Notes: a model not told the origin generated them from the letters alone. Positions 9,001 through 17,961 are shown, counted from the first letter of the stretch. The stretch is 64,000 bases of DNA from Herbidospora daliensis (GCF_001570585.1 NZ_BBXF01000005.1:310001-374000), one strand, 5' to 3'. Numbers and translations are program-made.

Positions 9001-9011
9001 ATTCATATAGC
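8994..9011 (+). promoter_or_regulatory. AT-rich palindrome, site A (proposed HxlR-type operator)
   Basis: GCTTTAGATTCATATAGC is a variant of the consensus ACTTTAAATTCATATAGT (ACT-W-TA, N6, TA-W-AGT) found at five other places here. It lies 54 bp before the lipoprotein PLP enzyme, in the opposite orientation to most other copies relative to its gene. TTGCTT at 8993-8998 could be a -35 element. Confidence 0.5.
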
Positions 9012-9065
9012 ACGGTGTTACGCTTGAGAAATCTATAGCTCGCTCTGCCCTGTGCAGGAGGCGTC

Positions 9066-10421
9066 ATGACCGACCCCGCGAAGACCGTTCACCGCCGCTC
9101 CCTCCTCCTGGGCGCCGCCCTGGCGGGTGGCGGGCTGCTGACCGGCGCGTGCACGACCGCGAACGCCGGCGCGGCCGGAGCCGGAGGAGCCCCGTCGCCC
9201 CCTCCGGCTCCGAAGTTCGACCCACGCGACTGGAAGTCCGTCCGGGCGCAGTTCCCGCTGACGCCGAGCCTGGCGCACTTCTCGGCCTTCATGCTGTCCT
9301 CCCATCCGGCCCCGGTGACCGCCGCGATCACCGGGTTCCGGCAGGGACTCGACAGCAACCCGATCGAGTTCGGCATGGGCATGGCCGACTTCGAGTTCAG
9401 CTCCCGGGCCCGCCAGGCCCTGGCCACGTACATCGGCACCCGCCCCGACGAGATCGCCCTCACCGACAGCGCGACCATGGGCATCGGCCTCATGTACGGG
9501 GGTCTGGTGCTCAAGGAGGGCGACGAGATCGTGACCACCGCCCACGAGTTCTACTCCACCTACGAGGCGGTGCGCTTACGCGCCACCGCGACCGGCGCCA
9601 AGGTCCGCACCATCCGCCTCTACGACGACCCCGCCCAGGCGCGGGCCGACCAGATGGTGGCCAAGCTGAAGGCCGTGATCACCCCCAGGACGCGGGTGCT
9701 CGCGATGACCTGGGTGCACTCGATCACCGGCGTCAAGGTCCCGATCAGGCAGGTCGCCGACATGCTCGCGACGATCAACGCCGGCCGGCGGGAGCCCGAG
9801 CGAGTCCTGCTGTGCGTCGACGGGGTGCACGGTTTCGCCGCCGAGGCCGCCACCGTGAAGGACGTCGGCGCCGACTTCTTCGTCACCTCCACCCACAAGT
9901 GGCTGTTCGGGCCGCGCGGCACCGGGTTCGTGTGGGGCACCCCGGCGGCGTGGCGGCGGCACCGGCAGATCATCCCGAGCTTCTCGATGCCGGCCTTCCA
10001 GGGCTGGTTCACCGGCCAGCCGCCCGGTGGCGCGCCCGGCGACCTGGCCACGCCCGGCGGCTATCACACCTTCGAGCACCGGTGGGCGCTGCCGGCGGCC
10101 GTGGAGTTCCACCAGGCCATCGGCCCCGCCCGGGTGGCCGAGCAGATCAGGACCCAGGCCGATCAGCTCAAGGCCGGGCTCGCCGGGCTGCGGCACGTCC
10201 GGCTGGTCACGCCCCGGTCGGCCGAGGTGTCGTCGGGGGTGATCTGCTGCGCTGTCCAGGGGATGCACCCGGAGGCCGTGGTGGAACGCCTGGTCAAGGA
10301 GCATCAGGTCGCGGCGGCGGCGACGCCGTACCGGGAGAGCTATGTGCGGTTCGGGCCGAGCATGGTGACCACGGCGCAGGAGGTCGACCAGGCGATCTCC
10401 GCGATGGCGGCGCTGGCCTGA
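9066..10421 (+). CDS. Exported lipoprotein class-V aminotransferase (cysteine-desulfurase-fold PLP enzyme)
   Basis: A 451-aa protein. The N-terminus HRRSLLLGAALAGGGLLTGAC combines a twin-arginine signal with a lipobox (cleavage before Cys ~29), so it should be exported folded and anchored outside the membrane. The body is an isopenicillin-N-epimerase/SufS-like fold: VLLCVDGVHGFAAEA for PLP contact, Lys in TSTHKWLFGPRGTG. Two adjacent Cys (GVICCAVQG) near the C-terminus could hold persulfide. An extracytoplasmic PLP enzyme is unusual, since cofactor must be loaded before export. It is convergent with the DsrE/Phn-like operon. Confidence 0.85.
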   Translation: MTDPAKTVHRRSLLLGAALAGGGLLTGACTTANAGAAGAGGAPSPPPAPKFDPRDWKSVRAQFPLTPSLAHFSAFMLSSHPAPVTAAITGFRQGLDSNPIEFGMGMADFEFSSRARQALATYIGTRPDEIALTDSATMGIGLMYGGLVLKEGDEIVTTAHEFYSTYEAVRLRATATGAKVRTIRLYDDPAQARADQMVAKLKAVITPRTRVLAMTWVHSITGVKVPIRQVADMLATINAGRREPERVLLCVDGVHGFAAEAATVKDVGADFFVTSTHKWLFGPRGTGFVWGTPAAWRRHRQIIPSFSMPAFQGWFTGQPPGGAPGDLATPGGYHTFEHRWALPAAVEFHQAIGPARVAEQIRTQADQLKAGLAGLRHVRLVTPRSAEVSSGVICCAVQGMHPEAVVERLVKEHQVAAAATPYRESYVRFGPSMVTTAQEVDQAISAMAALA

Positions 10422-10429
10422 GGACGAAA

Positions 10430-10464
10430 GGAACCGGCCGGGCCCTGGGCGCCCGGCCGGTTCC
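10430..10464. terminator. Bidirectional hairpin terminator
   Basis: A perfect 14-bp inverted repeat, GGAACCGGCCGGGC and GCCCGGCCGGTTCC with a 7-nt loop, sits between the convergent stops of the PLP enzyme and DsrE genes. No T-run of note on the plus side beyond TCTTT. Confidence 0.85.
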
Positions 10465-10479
10465 GTCTTTCCGGGGAGG

Positions 10480-10830
10480 TCAGACGTTGATCGTGCGGTC
10501 GGCCCACATCGTCCAGGTGGCCAGTTCCTTCATCGAGGAGCGGTGGGTGCCGCGCGCGACGCTGTCCTCGTTGATGCCGCGGGCGTCCAGGCAGGTGCCG
10601 CACGAGCCGACCTCGGCGTTCTTGGACACCAGGCCGCGGATCATGTTGCCCACGTTGTAGTAGCCGTCGGGGGTCTTCTGCCCGGACATCACCGCCGAGA
10701 CGGCGTCACCGAACATGAAGACCTTGACCTCGTTGCCGTCGTCCTCCAGCATCTGCCGGGCCCAGCGGATGCCGTTGTAGGTGCGCTCACTGCCGTAGGG
10801 GGCGTCGTGCAGGACGAAAAGAAGCTTCAT
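10480..10830 (-). CDS. DsrE-family sulfur-relay protein
   Basis: A 116-aa DsrE/DsrF-like protein (N-terminus KLLFVLHDAPYGSERTYNG; GNEVKVFMFGDAV). The conserved cysteines form CGTC inside NAEVGSCGTCLDARG, the position that carries persulfide in this family. It is the last gene of a five-gene chain, its ATG overlapping the permease stop. Proposed role: a cytosolic acceptor of S or Se released from the imported substrate. All Cys codons are TGC. Confidence 0.9.
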   Translation of the reverse strand: MKLLFVLHDAPYGSERTYNGIRWARQMLEDDGNEVKVFMFGDAVSAVMSGQKTPDGYYNVGNMIRGLVSKNAEVGSCGTCLDARGINEDSVARGTHRSSMKELATWTMWADRTINV

Positions 10831-11702
10831 CGCGGGCTCCTCCAGAGGGATCGAATCGCGGACGGCAGGCCGCCGCCCGTACGTTCGGAGGCCGCCCCGA
10901 GGCGCCCCCGGAAAATCTTCGAGATCCGGTCCACGGCGATGACGAGGATCACCACCGAGGCCATGAGCGTGGCCAGTTCCTGGTAGCGGAACAGGTGCAG
11001 GGCGATGCCGAGGGCCTGCCCGATGCCGCCCGCGCCGACGAAACCGATGACCACCGAGCTGCGGATGTTGCACTCCCACTGGTAGAGGATCTGGGAGGCG
11101 ATCACCGCACGGGCCTGCGGCACTATGCCGAGCAGCGCCGTCGTGGTCCGGGAGCCGCCGGTCAGCCGCATCGCCTCGACCGGGCCGGGGTCGACGGCCT
11201 CCAACTGCTCGGAGCAGAGTTTGGCCAGCACCCCCGCCGAGTGCAGGGCGATGGCGTACACCCCGGCCGCCGGGCCGAGCCCGACCGTGGCGACGAACAG
11301 CAGCGCCCAGAGCAGTTCGTGCACGCTGCGCAGGGTGGTCGCGACGGTCCGGGCGCCGGCGGACAACCAGCGCGGCGCCTGCACGTTCCCGGCCATCAGC
11401 ACCGCCAGCGGCAGGCCGATGAGCACGCCGATCACCAGCGCCGCGACCGAGATCTGCACGGTCTCCACGGCCGCCGTCACGACCCGGCCGAGCAGGTCGG
11501 CGTCCAGGTCGGGCGGGAACAGCCCGCTGACGATCTGCGCGGCGCCCTCGCGGCCCTCGATCAGGGAGGCGAGACCGATCCCGGTCCCGGCGACCGACCA
11601 GCCGATGACGCCCAGAGCGAGCAGCGTGACCACGACGCGGGGACCGCGGCGGGGCTCGGGCGGCGGTGGAGTGGTGCGCACGCGTTCCTGCTGGAGGGTC
11701 AT
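10827..11702 (-). CDS. PhnE-like ABC transporter permease
   Basis: A 291-aa membrane protein with six or so helices, the phosphonate-type permease domain (SVHELLWALLFVATVGLGP, and the cytoplasmic EAA-like loop AMRLTGGSRTTTALLGIVPQA). Its start and stop overlap the neighbouring ATPase and DsrE genes by 4 bp. The PhnCDE superfamily imports phosphonates, phosphite and other oxyanions or organic compounds; sulfur-relay neighbours make an organosulfur or selenium substrate plausible (inference). Confidence 0.88.
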   Translation of the reverse strand: MTLQQERVRTTPPPPEPRRGPRVVVTLLALGVIGWSVAGTGIGLASLIEGREGAAQIVSGLFPPDLDADLLGRVVTAAVETVQISVAALVIGVLIGLPLAVLMAGNVQAPRWLSAGARTVATTLRSVHELLWALLFVATVGLGPAAGVYAIALHSAGVLAKLCSEQLEAVDPGPVEAMRLTGGSRTTTALLGIVPQARAVIASQILYQWECNIRSSVVIGFVGAGGIGQALGIALHLFRYQELATLMASVVILVIAVDRISKIFRGRLGAASERTGGGLPSAIRSLWRSPR

Positions 11703-12451
11703 GACATCAGCTCCGCGGGCGCGCCGTAGATCCGCTCCAGCCGACCGGCGTCGGGCGGGTCGCCGTCGTGCACGACCTGCCCGTCGCGCAACGCGACGAC
11801 GCGGTCGAAGCGGCGGGCCACATCCAGGTCGTGGGTGGTGGCGATCAGGGTGGCGCCGCTGCCGGTCAGGTGGTCGAGGGCGACGGCCGCACGGACCGGG
11901 TCGAGCCCCGAGGTGCACTCGTCGGCGAGCAGCAGGCCGGGGGCGGTGAACAGGGCGCGGGCCAGCGCGACGCGCTGCCTCTCCCCGCCGGAGAGGCGCT
12001 CGACGCGGGTGCGCAGCAGAGCGGTGATGTCGTGGATGGCGGCCAGTTCCGAAAGCCGCGCGGCGAACCGCGAAGGCACTCCGCCGGCCAGCACCACGGC
12101 CCAGTCGGTGGGCCGCCAGGCATGGGCGACCCCCGCGAGGATGTTGGTACGGGCGGTGAGCCCGACGATCAGGTCGTCGCGCTGGCGTACACACCCGATC
12201 CCGCGTCGGAGCCGGGTGACGTCGGCGCGACGCCCGAAGGGGTCGGCGCCATCGATGGAGACCTCGCCTTCGGCGGGGCGGACCGCGCCGATGATGACAC
12301 GGAGCAGCGTGGTCTTGCCCGCTCCCGATGGACCGAGCAGCGCGACCCGCTCCCCTGGCCCGACCTTGAGATGCACACCGGACAGGACGGTGCGGCCGGC
12401 GAACGCCACTGTGACCCCGCCGACGTGCACTTCCATGGGCTGTCCCGTCAT
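11699..12451 (-). CDS. PhnC-like ABC transporter ATPase
   Basis: A 250-aa ABC ATPase: Walker A GPSGAGKTT, signature LSGGERQR, Walker B LLLADE, H-loop TTHDLD. Closest in pattern to phosphonate-type importers. ATG 12451 overlaps the stop of the binding-protein gene and its own stop overlaps the permease start, so stoichiometric synthesis is likely. Confidence 0.9.
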   Translation of the reverse strand: MTGQPMEVHVGGVTVAFAGRTVLSGVHLKVGPGERVALLGPSGAGKTTLLRVIIGAVRPAEGEVSIDGADPFGRRADVTRLRRGIGCVRQRDDLIVGLTARTNILAGVAHAWRPTDWAVVLAGGVPSRFAARLSELAAIHDITALLRTRVERLSGGERQRVALARALFTAPGLLLADECTSGLDPVRAAVALDHLTGSGATLIATTHDLDVARRFDRVVALRDGQVVHDGDPPDAGRLERIYGAPAELMS

Positions 12452-13353
12452 GGCTGGCCTTGCTTGGGGGTCAGCAGCCCGAGGGTCGCGGCCTGCGTGC
12501 GCACCTCGTCGTAGTCCGCCGCGGTCACGGGCGCGAACTTCTTGGCCCGCATCAGGTCGAGCAGTTGGGGCTGGTCGATCGCGAGGAAGGCGTCGGTGAC
12601 GGCGGTGCGGGTCGCCTCCGGCAGGTCGGGGTGGGCCACCCAGGGGTAACCCATGACGTTGCGGGTCTCGACGACCCGCAGGGCGCCAGTCGGGACGCTC
12701 CCCTGTTTCTCCAGGCGGTGCAGGATGCGCAGTTCGATGCCTCCGGCCTCGACGTCGCCCTTGGCGACCGCCTGCGCGGTGGCGTCGTGCCCGCCGGTGA
12801 AGGTGACCGCCTTGAGCGGCGGGCAGGCCATCAGGTCGCCGGTCTCGCACCGGGCGCCCGCCGCGGTGATCATGATGCGGGGGTAGAGGCTGCCCGATGT
12901 CGAGCTGATGTCGCCGAACGCGAACGCGCCGCCGGCGTCGACGACCTCCTTGGTCGTCTGGTACGCCGAGTCGGCCTTCACCACGATGGCCGAGAGGTAT
13001 TCGGGCGTGCCGGTCTCCTGATCGACCTCGGTGACCAGCGGCACGATCTTCGTCTGCGCCTCGGCCTGGACGTAGGTCAGCCCGCCGAGGTAGGCGACGT
13101 CGAGGCGGCCGGCCGTGAGCGCGGCGACCACTCCGGCGTAGTTGGTGGCCACGAACAGCTCGACCTCGGTGCCGAGCTTCCCGGCCAGGTAGGCACGCAG
13201 CGGTTCGTACTGGGCGCGCTGCTTCTCCGGGGAGATGTTCGGCACCACGCCGACCCGCAGCGTGCCCTGGCCGTGGCCCGCGTGGCCGCCGGATCCGCAT
13301 CCGACGGCGGTCAGCAAGAGGACGGCGAACGCGGCGATGAGTCTCCGGGTCAT
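12448..13353 (-). CDS. PhnD-like substrate-binding lipoprotein
   Basis: A 301-aa protein with signal and lipobox (LIAAFAVLLLTAVGC), then the PhnD fold: GVVPNISPEKQRAQYEPL, LDVAYLGGLTYVQAE, FGDISSTSGSLYPRI. Should capture the substrate outside the cell for the PhnC/PhnE-like pair. Its ATG overlaps the stop of the acyl-CoA-dehydrogenase-like gene. Substrate unknown; phosphonate, phosphite, or an S/Se compound are the options. Confidence 0.9.
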   Translation of the reverse strand: MTRRLIAAFAVLLLTAVGCGSGGHAGHGQGTLRVGVVPNISPEKQRAQYEPLRAYLAGKLGTEVELFVATNYAGVVAALTAGRLDVAYLGGLTYVQAEAQTKIVPLVTEVDQETGTPEYLSAIVVKADSAYQTTKEVVDAGGAFAFGDISSTSGSLYPRIMITAAGARCETGDLMACPPLKAVTFTGGHDATAQAVAKGDVEAGGIELRILHRLEKQGSVPTGALRVVETRNVMGYPWVAHPDLPEATRTAVTDAFLAIDQPQLLDLMRAKKFAPVTAADYDEVRTQAATLGLLTPKQGQP

Positions 13354-14561
13354 CGCCCCTCACCACCGGGGATCACGAACGGCGCGACCGGGGCGAGTTC
13401 GACGCCGAGGGTGCTGGCGCCGATCAGCTCACGGCCGGTGCGGTTGTTGATGGGCATGAACAGGCCCGCCTGCACGTCCCGCCAGATGCGCTCATAAGCC
13501 GAACCGCGCCGGTAGGCGGCGCCGCCGACGACGTCGATCAGCCGGGTCAGAACGGCCGCCGCGTTGTTGGTGCACACGTTCTTGACCAGCGCGCAGCGGG
13601 CCAGCCCTTCCTGTACGGGCAACTGGGAGACCAGCGCGCCGCTCATGACGTCTGCGGCGTGCCGCTGGAGCAGGGCCCTGCTGGTCTCGATGGCGATCTC
13701 GGCGTCGGCGACGGCATCTTGGACGCGGGTGTCACGCTCCAGGCCGTTGCGGCGGGCCAGGTCGACTGCGAAGTCGAGGGCGGCGACGGCCAGGCCGGTG
13801 TAGACCGCGCCGAAGCTGGGCGTGGTCCACGACAGGATCATGTCGAGCACCTGCACGTCGAAGTGGCCGACCGGGATCGACTGGAGCACGGCCATGTCGG
13901 GCACGAACATGCCGTCGAACACGATGTCGTCGCTGCGGGTGGCCCGCATGCCGAGCGTGTCCCAGGTCTGCTCGATCGTCACGCCGGGCATGCTCGGGTC
14001 GATCATCACGATCAGCACCTGCGGCCCGCCGGGGGCCTCGTCCCAGCGGGCGGTGGCGGCCCACATTGTGGCGATGGCGCTGTTGGTGCCGAAGATCTTG
14101 CGGCCGTGCAGTTGGAAGCCGCCGTCGACCTTGGTGGCACGGGTCTTGGCGTCCATGAACAGGGCCGGGATGCCGGGTTCGCTGGCGATCGCGGCCAGCA
14201 CCAGGCCGTCCTGGCCCGCGATCCGCAGGACCTGCTCCAGCGGGGGCGCGCCGGTGCGCCGCCAGGTGTGTGCCCACGATCCGAGGGGGGCGGCGTGCAT
14301 GGCGTACGACAGGGCGGTGGCCCCGTCGGCGGTGGCCAAACGTTCCAGGACGCGCAGCAGTTCGCCCTGACCGGCGCCGAGGCCGCCGAGTTCCTCGGGC
14401 ACGGTGAGCCGGAGCAGGCCGCCCGCACGCAGGTCGTCGTAGTTGTCGGCGGGGAAGGTGTTGTCCCGGTCGTGGCGCGCCGCGCGCTCGCTGAGGGCCG
14501 GGAGGACCTTGTCGGCGAGGGCGAGGAACGACTGTTCGCGTTCCGTCAGGAGCTGACGCAT
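13350..14561 (-). CDS. Acyl-CoA-dehydrogenase-like flavoenzyme
   Basis: A 403-aa protein of the ACAD superfamily (N-terminal helical domain with VPEELGGLGAGQGELLRVLE, beta domain KIFGTNSAIATMWAATARW, C-terminal VDVVGGAAYRRGSAYERIWRD). Members beside transporters are often SfnB/DszC-like FMN-dependent monooxygenases of organosulfur compounds, not beta-oxidation enzymes. ATG 14561 follows GAGGAGAT. First gene of the PhnD/C/E-like/DsrE operon. A homologue is paired with another PhnD-like protein at 56009-57126. Confidence 0.88.
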   Translation of the reverse strand: MRQLLTEREQSFLALADKVLPALSERAARHDRDNTFPADNYDDLRAGGLLRLTVPEELGGLGAGQGELLRVLERLATADGATALSYAMHAAPLGSWAHTWRRTGAPPLEQVLRIAGQDGLVLAAIASEPGIPALFMDAKTRATKVDGGFQLHGRKIFGTNSAIATMWAATARWDEAPGGPQVLIVMIDPSMPGVTIEQTWDTLGMRATRSDDIVFDGMFVPDMAVLQSIPVGHFDVQVLDMILSWTTPSFGAVYTGLAVAALDFAVDLARRNGLERDTRVQDAVADAEIAIETSRALLQRHAADVMSGALVSQLPVQEGLARCALVKNVCTNNAAAVLTRLIDVVGGAAYRRGSAYERIWRDVQAGLFMPINNRTGRELIGASTLGVELAPVAPFVIPGGEGR

Positions 14562-14626
14562 GGGTGATATCTCCTCGAGACTCGATGAGATGGCCGGATG
14601 CGGCGGCGGGGTGCCGTCGCCCGGAG

Positions 14627-15940
14627 TCATGGACGGTTCGTGAGCGCGTCGTCACTGACGTGCCGGGACAGCAGGAACAGAGCGATGAAGCCGGACAGGA
14701 CGGCCACCGCGGTGAGCGCGGCGGCCGCGATGGTGAGGGCGCCGGCCCCCCGCTGCGCGATGCCGCCGATCACGGCGACACCGAGCAGGGAGGCGGCCTG
14801 GCGGGCGGTGTTGAGCACCCCCGATGCGGCGGGCACCAGGTCGGGGGCGAGCCACCGAATGGCCTCAGTGCTGGCCGGCGCCATGACCAGCCCCACGCCC
14901 AGACCGGCCACCGCCAGCGCCGCCACGGCCAAGCCCGACGTGGACAGCGCGAACCCGATCGCGCCGGCGCCGAGCGCGAACATTCCGGCGGCCATGATCG
15001 GCCCGCCGCCGATCCGGTCGCTGAGCCACCCGGCGACCGGAGAGGCGAACCCCGCCGCCACCGCCATGGGCAGCAGCGCCAGCCCGGTGTCGATCGCATC
15101 GCCGCCGAGTTCTCCCTGGACGCGTACGGAGACCAGGAGCATCAGGCCCGCGAGCACGCCGAACTGGGCGGCGCCCACCCATCCGGCGACCAGGAAAGCG
15201 CGGTCGTGGAACACCTGGGGCGGCATCAGCGGCGCCCGGTGACCCCGCTGCCGCAGGGCGAAGGCGGTGACGAGCACGGCGGCGGGCACGAGCCAGAGCA
15301 GCCGCCCGGGGGTGAGCAGCGCGTAGGAGGCGACGGCCAGTCCGGTGCCGATGAGGACGACGCCGCCCCAGTCCAGCTCACTCCGGGCGGTTGTGGCACC
15401 CGTGGGCAGCCGGCGCAGGGCCAGCACCAGGGCGGCCAGGCAGAGAGGCACGTTGATCAGGAAGACCCACCGCCAGCCCCAGGTCGTGACGATCAGGCCG
15501 CCGCCGACCGGCCCGAGCACGGCGGCCAGGGCCATCGTCGCGCTGACCAGGCCGAGCGCGGCGCCACGTCTTTCCGCAGGGAAGACGGCGGCGATCAGGG
15601 TGAGCGTCTGCGGCACGATCATCGCCCCGCCGACGCCCTGCGCCACCCGGGCGGCGACCAGTTGCGGCAGCGCCGTCGCCAGCCCGCCGGCGAGAGACGC
15701 CAGGGCGAACACGACCAGGCCCGCGATCAGCAGGCGGCGCGGACCGTGCGTCCCGCCGAGCCGTCCGGCGGTGATGAGGAGGGCGGCGTAGGCGATGACG
15801 AACCCGTTGAAGACCCACAGCACGTCGTCGAGCCCGGCGCCGAAGGAGACGGTCAGAGCGGGGACCATCACCTGGACGACGGTGGAGTCGATCATCACGA
15901 CGAACGCGGAGAGACAGAGAACGGCGACCGCACTGAACAT
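14627..15940 (-). CDS. MFS drug-efflux-type transporter (DHA2-like)
   Basis: A 437-aa transporter with about 12-14 helices. Motif A-like GRLGGTHGPRRLLIAGL and the second half SDRIGGGPIMAAGMFALG are visible. ATG 15940 is chosen over 15958 because GGGAG lies six bases upstream. The upstream region carries two stacked palindromes (15957-15997), so it is likely repressed by the same factor as other units here. The five-gene Phn-like operon starts 65 bp downstream. Confidence 0.85.
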   Translation of the reverse strand: MFSAVAVLCLSAFVVMIDSTVVQVMVPALTVSFGAGLDDVLWVFNGFVIAYAALLITAGRLGGTHGPRRLLIAGLVVFALASLAGGLATALPQLVAARVAQGVGGAMIVPQTLTLIAAVFPAERRGAALGLVSATMALAAVLGPVGGGLIVTTWGWRWVFLINVPLCLAALVLALRRLPTGATTARSELDWGGVVLIGTGLAVASYALLTPGRLLWLVPAAVLVTAFALRQRGHRAPLMPPQVFHDRAFLVAGWVGAAQFGVLAGLMLLVSVRVQGELGGDAIDTGLALLPMAVAAGFASPVAGWLSDRIGGGPIMAAGMFALGAGAIGFALSTSGLAVAALAVAGLGVGLVMAPASTEAIRWLAPDLVPAASGVLNTARQAASLLGVAVIGGIAQRGAGALTIAAAALTAVAVLSGFIALFLLSRHVSDDALTNRP

Positions 15941-15956
15941 GCGCACTCCCGGAAGC

Positions 15957-15997
15957 ATTCAAAACATTCTTTGAATACTTTAGAATTATATAGTCAT
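15957..15997 (-). promoter_or_regulatory. Stacked palindromes, site B plus ATTCAAA repeat
   Basis: ACTTTAGAATTATATAGT (15977-15994) matches the shared palindrome. Directly adjoining it is a perfect inverted repeat ATTCAAA-N6-TTTGAAT (15957-15976). In gene direction ATGACT-N17-TCAAAG could be the promoter, so both repeats cover the core promoter of the MFS gene. The region overlaps the 3' end of the UbiB-kinase gene. Confidence 0.6.
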
Positions 15998-17236
15998 ATT
16001 CTCCGGGGCTTCCGACGCTGTCAAGGCCCCCGTAAGGAGGCCTTGCATCACGTAGGGAGCCGCCTCGATCTGGAAATCCATCAGCGGATGAAGCCGCCGC
16101 ACCGTTCCCTCCAGGGCCAGCAGGCACAGCAGCGGGAACACGAATTCGGGTTCGGCGAAAACGGCGTGGCCGCGCTGCAGGTCGAAGAGCCGGACCGCGA
16201 ACGGCCCCAGCTCGAAGTCCTGCGCGACCGCCCCGGAACTGCGATTCACCAGGTCGGCGACCTCACGCTGGAACCCGGCCACGTCGGCGCCCTCGGCCAC
16301 GCCGCGCGCGCTGGCCAGCAGAATGCGCGCGCAGAACTCACCGTCGCCCTTGATCATGCCGCCGAAGAATCGCGTGAAGCTGGTCCGCGCCATTTCGCTG
16401 AGCGGGAACATGAATCCGGCGTCGAGGATGACGACCTCGCCGCCGGGACGGATGTAGGCGTTTCCCTGGTGCAGGTCGACGTGAATGAATCCGCGCACGA
16501 ACAGCATGTGATAAACAGCGCGAACCAGCGTGGTCACGCCGCGTTCCGTCGATTCGGGGTCGCCGGGCTCCTTGGTCAGCCCTTCGGCGAACGTCATCGT
16601 GATGACGCCGCCGGCGGTCAGTTCGTCGACGGGCTCGGGGACGACCACGCCGTCCACGTCCGCGAGGTCGGCGCGCAGCCGATGGAGGTACCGCGTCTCC
16701 TGCGCGAAGTCGAGCTGACCTCGCAGTGCCTCACCCAACTGGCCGACGATGTCGGTCATCGGCAGCCGGGCCAGGCGGGGAACACGCGCGGCGAGCCGGG
16801 CGAAGCCCGAGACGATCGCGGTGTCGGCGGCGAAGCGGCGGATCACGTCCGGCCGCCTGACCTTGACCGCGAGGTCACGGCCCTGCCACGTCATCCGGTA
16901 GACGCACGCGATCGACCCGCTGGCGATGGGCGGCCGGGCCAGGGCCGCGAGCATCTCCGACGGCGGATCCGCGAAGGCCTGCCGGGCGGCGAGCAGGGCG
17001 TGCCTCGACGGCATCGGCTCGACCTTGTCGTGCAGGCGGCCGAGCTCGGCGGCCAGGGTCTCCCCCACGACGTCGACCCGGGTCGCCAGCAGCTGGCCCG
17101 CCTTGAGGAAGGCGCCGCCGAGCCGTTCGAGCAGCCGGGCGACCTCGGCGGCCCTGGTCGGCCGCCGCCAGGCGACCAGGGCCAGCCCGATCAGCACGTG
17201 GAAACCCACCTGGACGAGGCGGATGGCGACCGTCAT
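15986..17236 (-). CDS. ABC1/UbiB (AarF)-family atypical kinase
   Basis: A 416-aa protein with the ADCK/UbiB signatures: KxGQ motif in FLKAGQLLATR, Ala-rich loop PPIASGSIACVYR, catalytic Lys in LAVKVRRP, HVDLHQGN and LDAGF. Members bind ATP and support isoprenoid/quinone or lipid metabolism at the membrane. Its ATG overlaps the preceding unknown gene by 4 bp. Last gene of a four-gene operon driven from site C. Confidence 0.9.
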   Translation of the reverse strand: MTVAIRLVQVGFHVLIGLALVAWRRPTRAAEVARLLERLGGAFLKAGQLLATRVDVVGETLAAELGRLHDKVEPMPSRHALLAARQAFADPPSEMLAALARPPIASGSIACVYRMTWQGRDLAVKVRRPDVIRRFAADTAIVSGFARLAARVPRLARLPMTDIVGQLGEALRGQLDFAQETRYLHRLRADLADVDGVVVPEPVDELTAGGVITMTFAEGLTKEPGDPESTERGVTTLVRAVYHMLFVRGFIHVDLHQGNAYIRPGGEVVILDAGFMFPLSEMARTSFTRFFGGMIKGDGEFCARILLASARGVAEGADVAGFQREVADLVNRSSGAVAQDFELGPFAVRLFDLQRGHAVFAEPEFVFPLLCLLALEGTVRRLHPLMDFQIEAAPYVMQGLLTGALTASEAPENMTI

Positions 17237-17949
17237 CGCCGCGCCTCCGCCCCGGCCAGGGCGTTCTCGACCGCCTCACGCAGTGTTTCGGGGCTGTCGT
17301 CGAAGTCCTCGCAGGCCAGCGGCACGGCCGGGCCGCTGCGGGTGAAGTCGGTCCGGTGGCCGCTGTCGAGCCGCGACACCCGCACCCGACGGGGCAGCCA
17401 GTCCTCGGCCGGGCCGCCCAGCTCCAGGGCCTCCCACCGGCGGATCGCTTCCCCGCGCTGCTCCACGACCCGGTCGACGACCACGCCGGTCCCGGGCACG
17501 AAGCACTCCCGCACCACCAGGGCGTCCAGTCGGGCCGGACCTCGGTAGACGCGGGTGCCCGTGCCCGGCGCTCCGGAGCCGGAGAGCTGAAGCACGGGAT
17601 GAGGCCACGCCATCAGGTCGACGTAGCCGATGTCGGTGAGGGGCAGGCAGTCGAAGGCCAGCCGGTCGACGACCTGGATGGGCCTGCGCATGGTCGGCAG
17701 GTAGGTGCTGATCCGGCACTCACCGGCGTCGCGCTCCTCCTCCATCCAGACGTAGGTGCCGAACAGCACATCGGGTTTGATCACGAAGATCGCGGTCACC
17801 GCGCGTTCCGGCAGGGCGGAGAAGCGGCGCGCGAACAGGTACCGCATCGGGTTGTTGCCGATGGCGGCCTCGACACCGAAGGCATAGGACGCGAGCCGGC
17901 CCGCGCGGAAATTCGCCCGAGCCGGCCCGGCAACACGCACGTCATCCAT
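17233..17949 (-). CDS. Unrecognised protein, 238 aa
   Basis: No family recognised. No signal peptide or membrane segment. Sequence is mixed alpha/beta with motifs YLFARRFSALPERAVTAIFV and LTDIGYVDLMAWPHPVLQL; the middle (YVDLMAWPHP) faintly recalls outer-membrane lipoprotein-sorting proteins of the LolA-like fold, which is uncertain. Starts 12 bp after the preceding stop and overlaps the UbiB kinase start, so it probably acts with the kinase. Confidence 0.75.
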   Translation of the reverse strand: MDDVRVAGPARANFRAGRLASYAFGVEAAIGNNPMRYLFARRFSALPERAVTAIFVIKPDVLFGTYVWMEEERDAGECRISTYLPTMRRPIQVVDRLAFDCLPLTDIGYVDLMAWPHPVLQLSGSGAPGTGTRVYRGPARLDALVVRECFVPGTGVVVDRVVEQRGEAIRRWEALELGGPAEDWLPRRVRVSRLDSGHRTDFTRSGPAVPLACEDFDDSPETLREAVENALAGAEARR

Positions 17950-17961
17950 CGCTGAGAGTGC

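Noticed and set aside
14564-17548. Very long plus-strand open frame
   Set aside because: It is antisense to the MFS and UbiB genes, rich in Arg/Gly/His/Gln, and without family signal.
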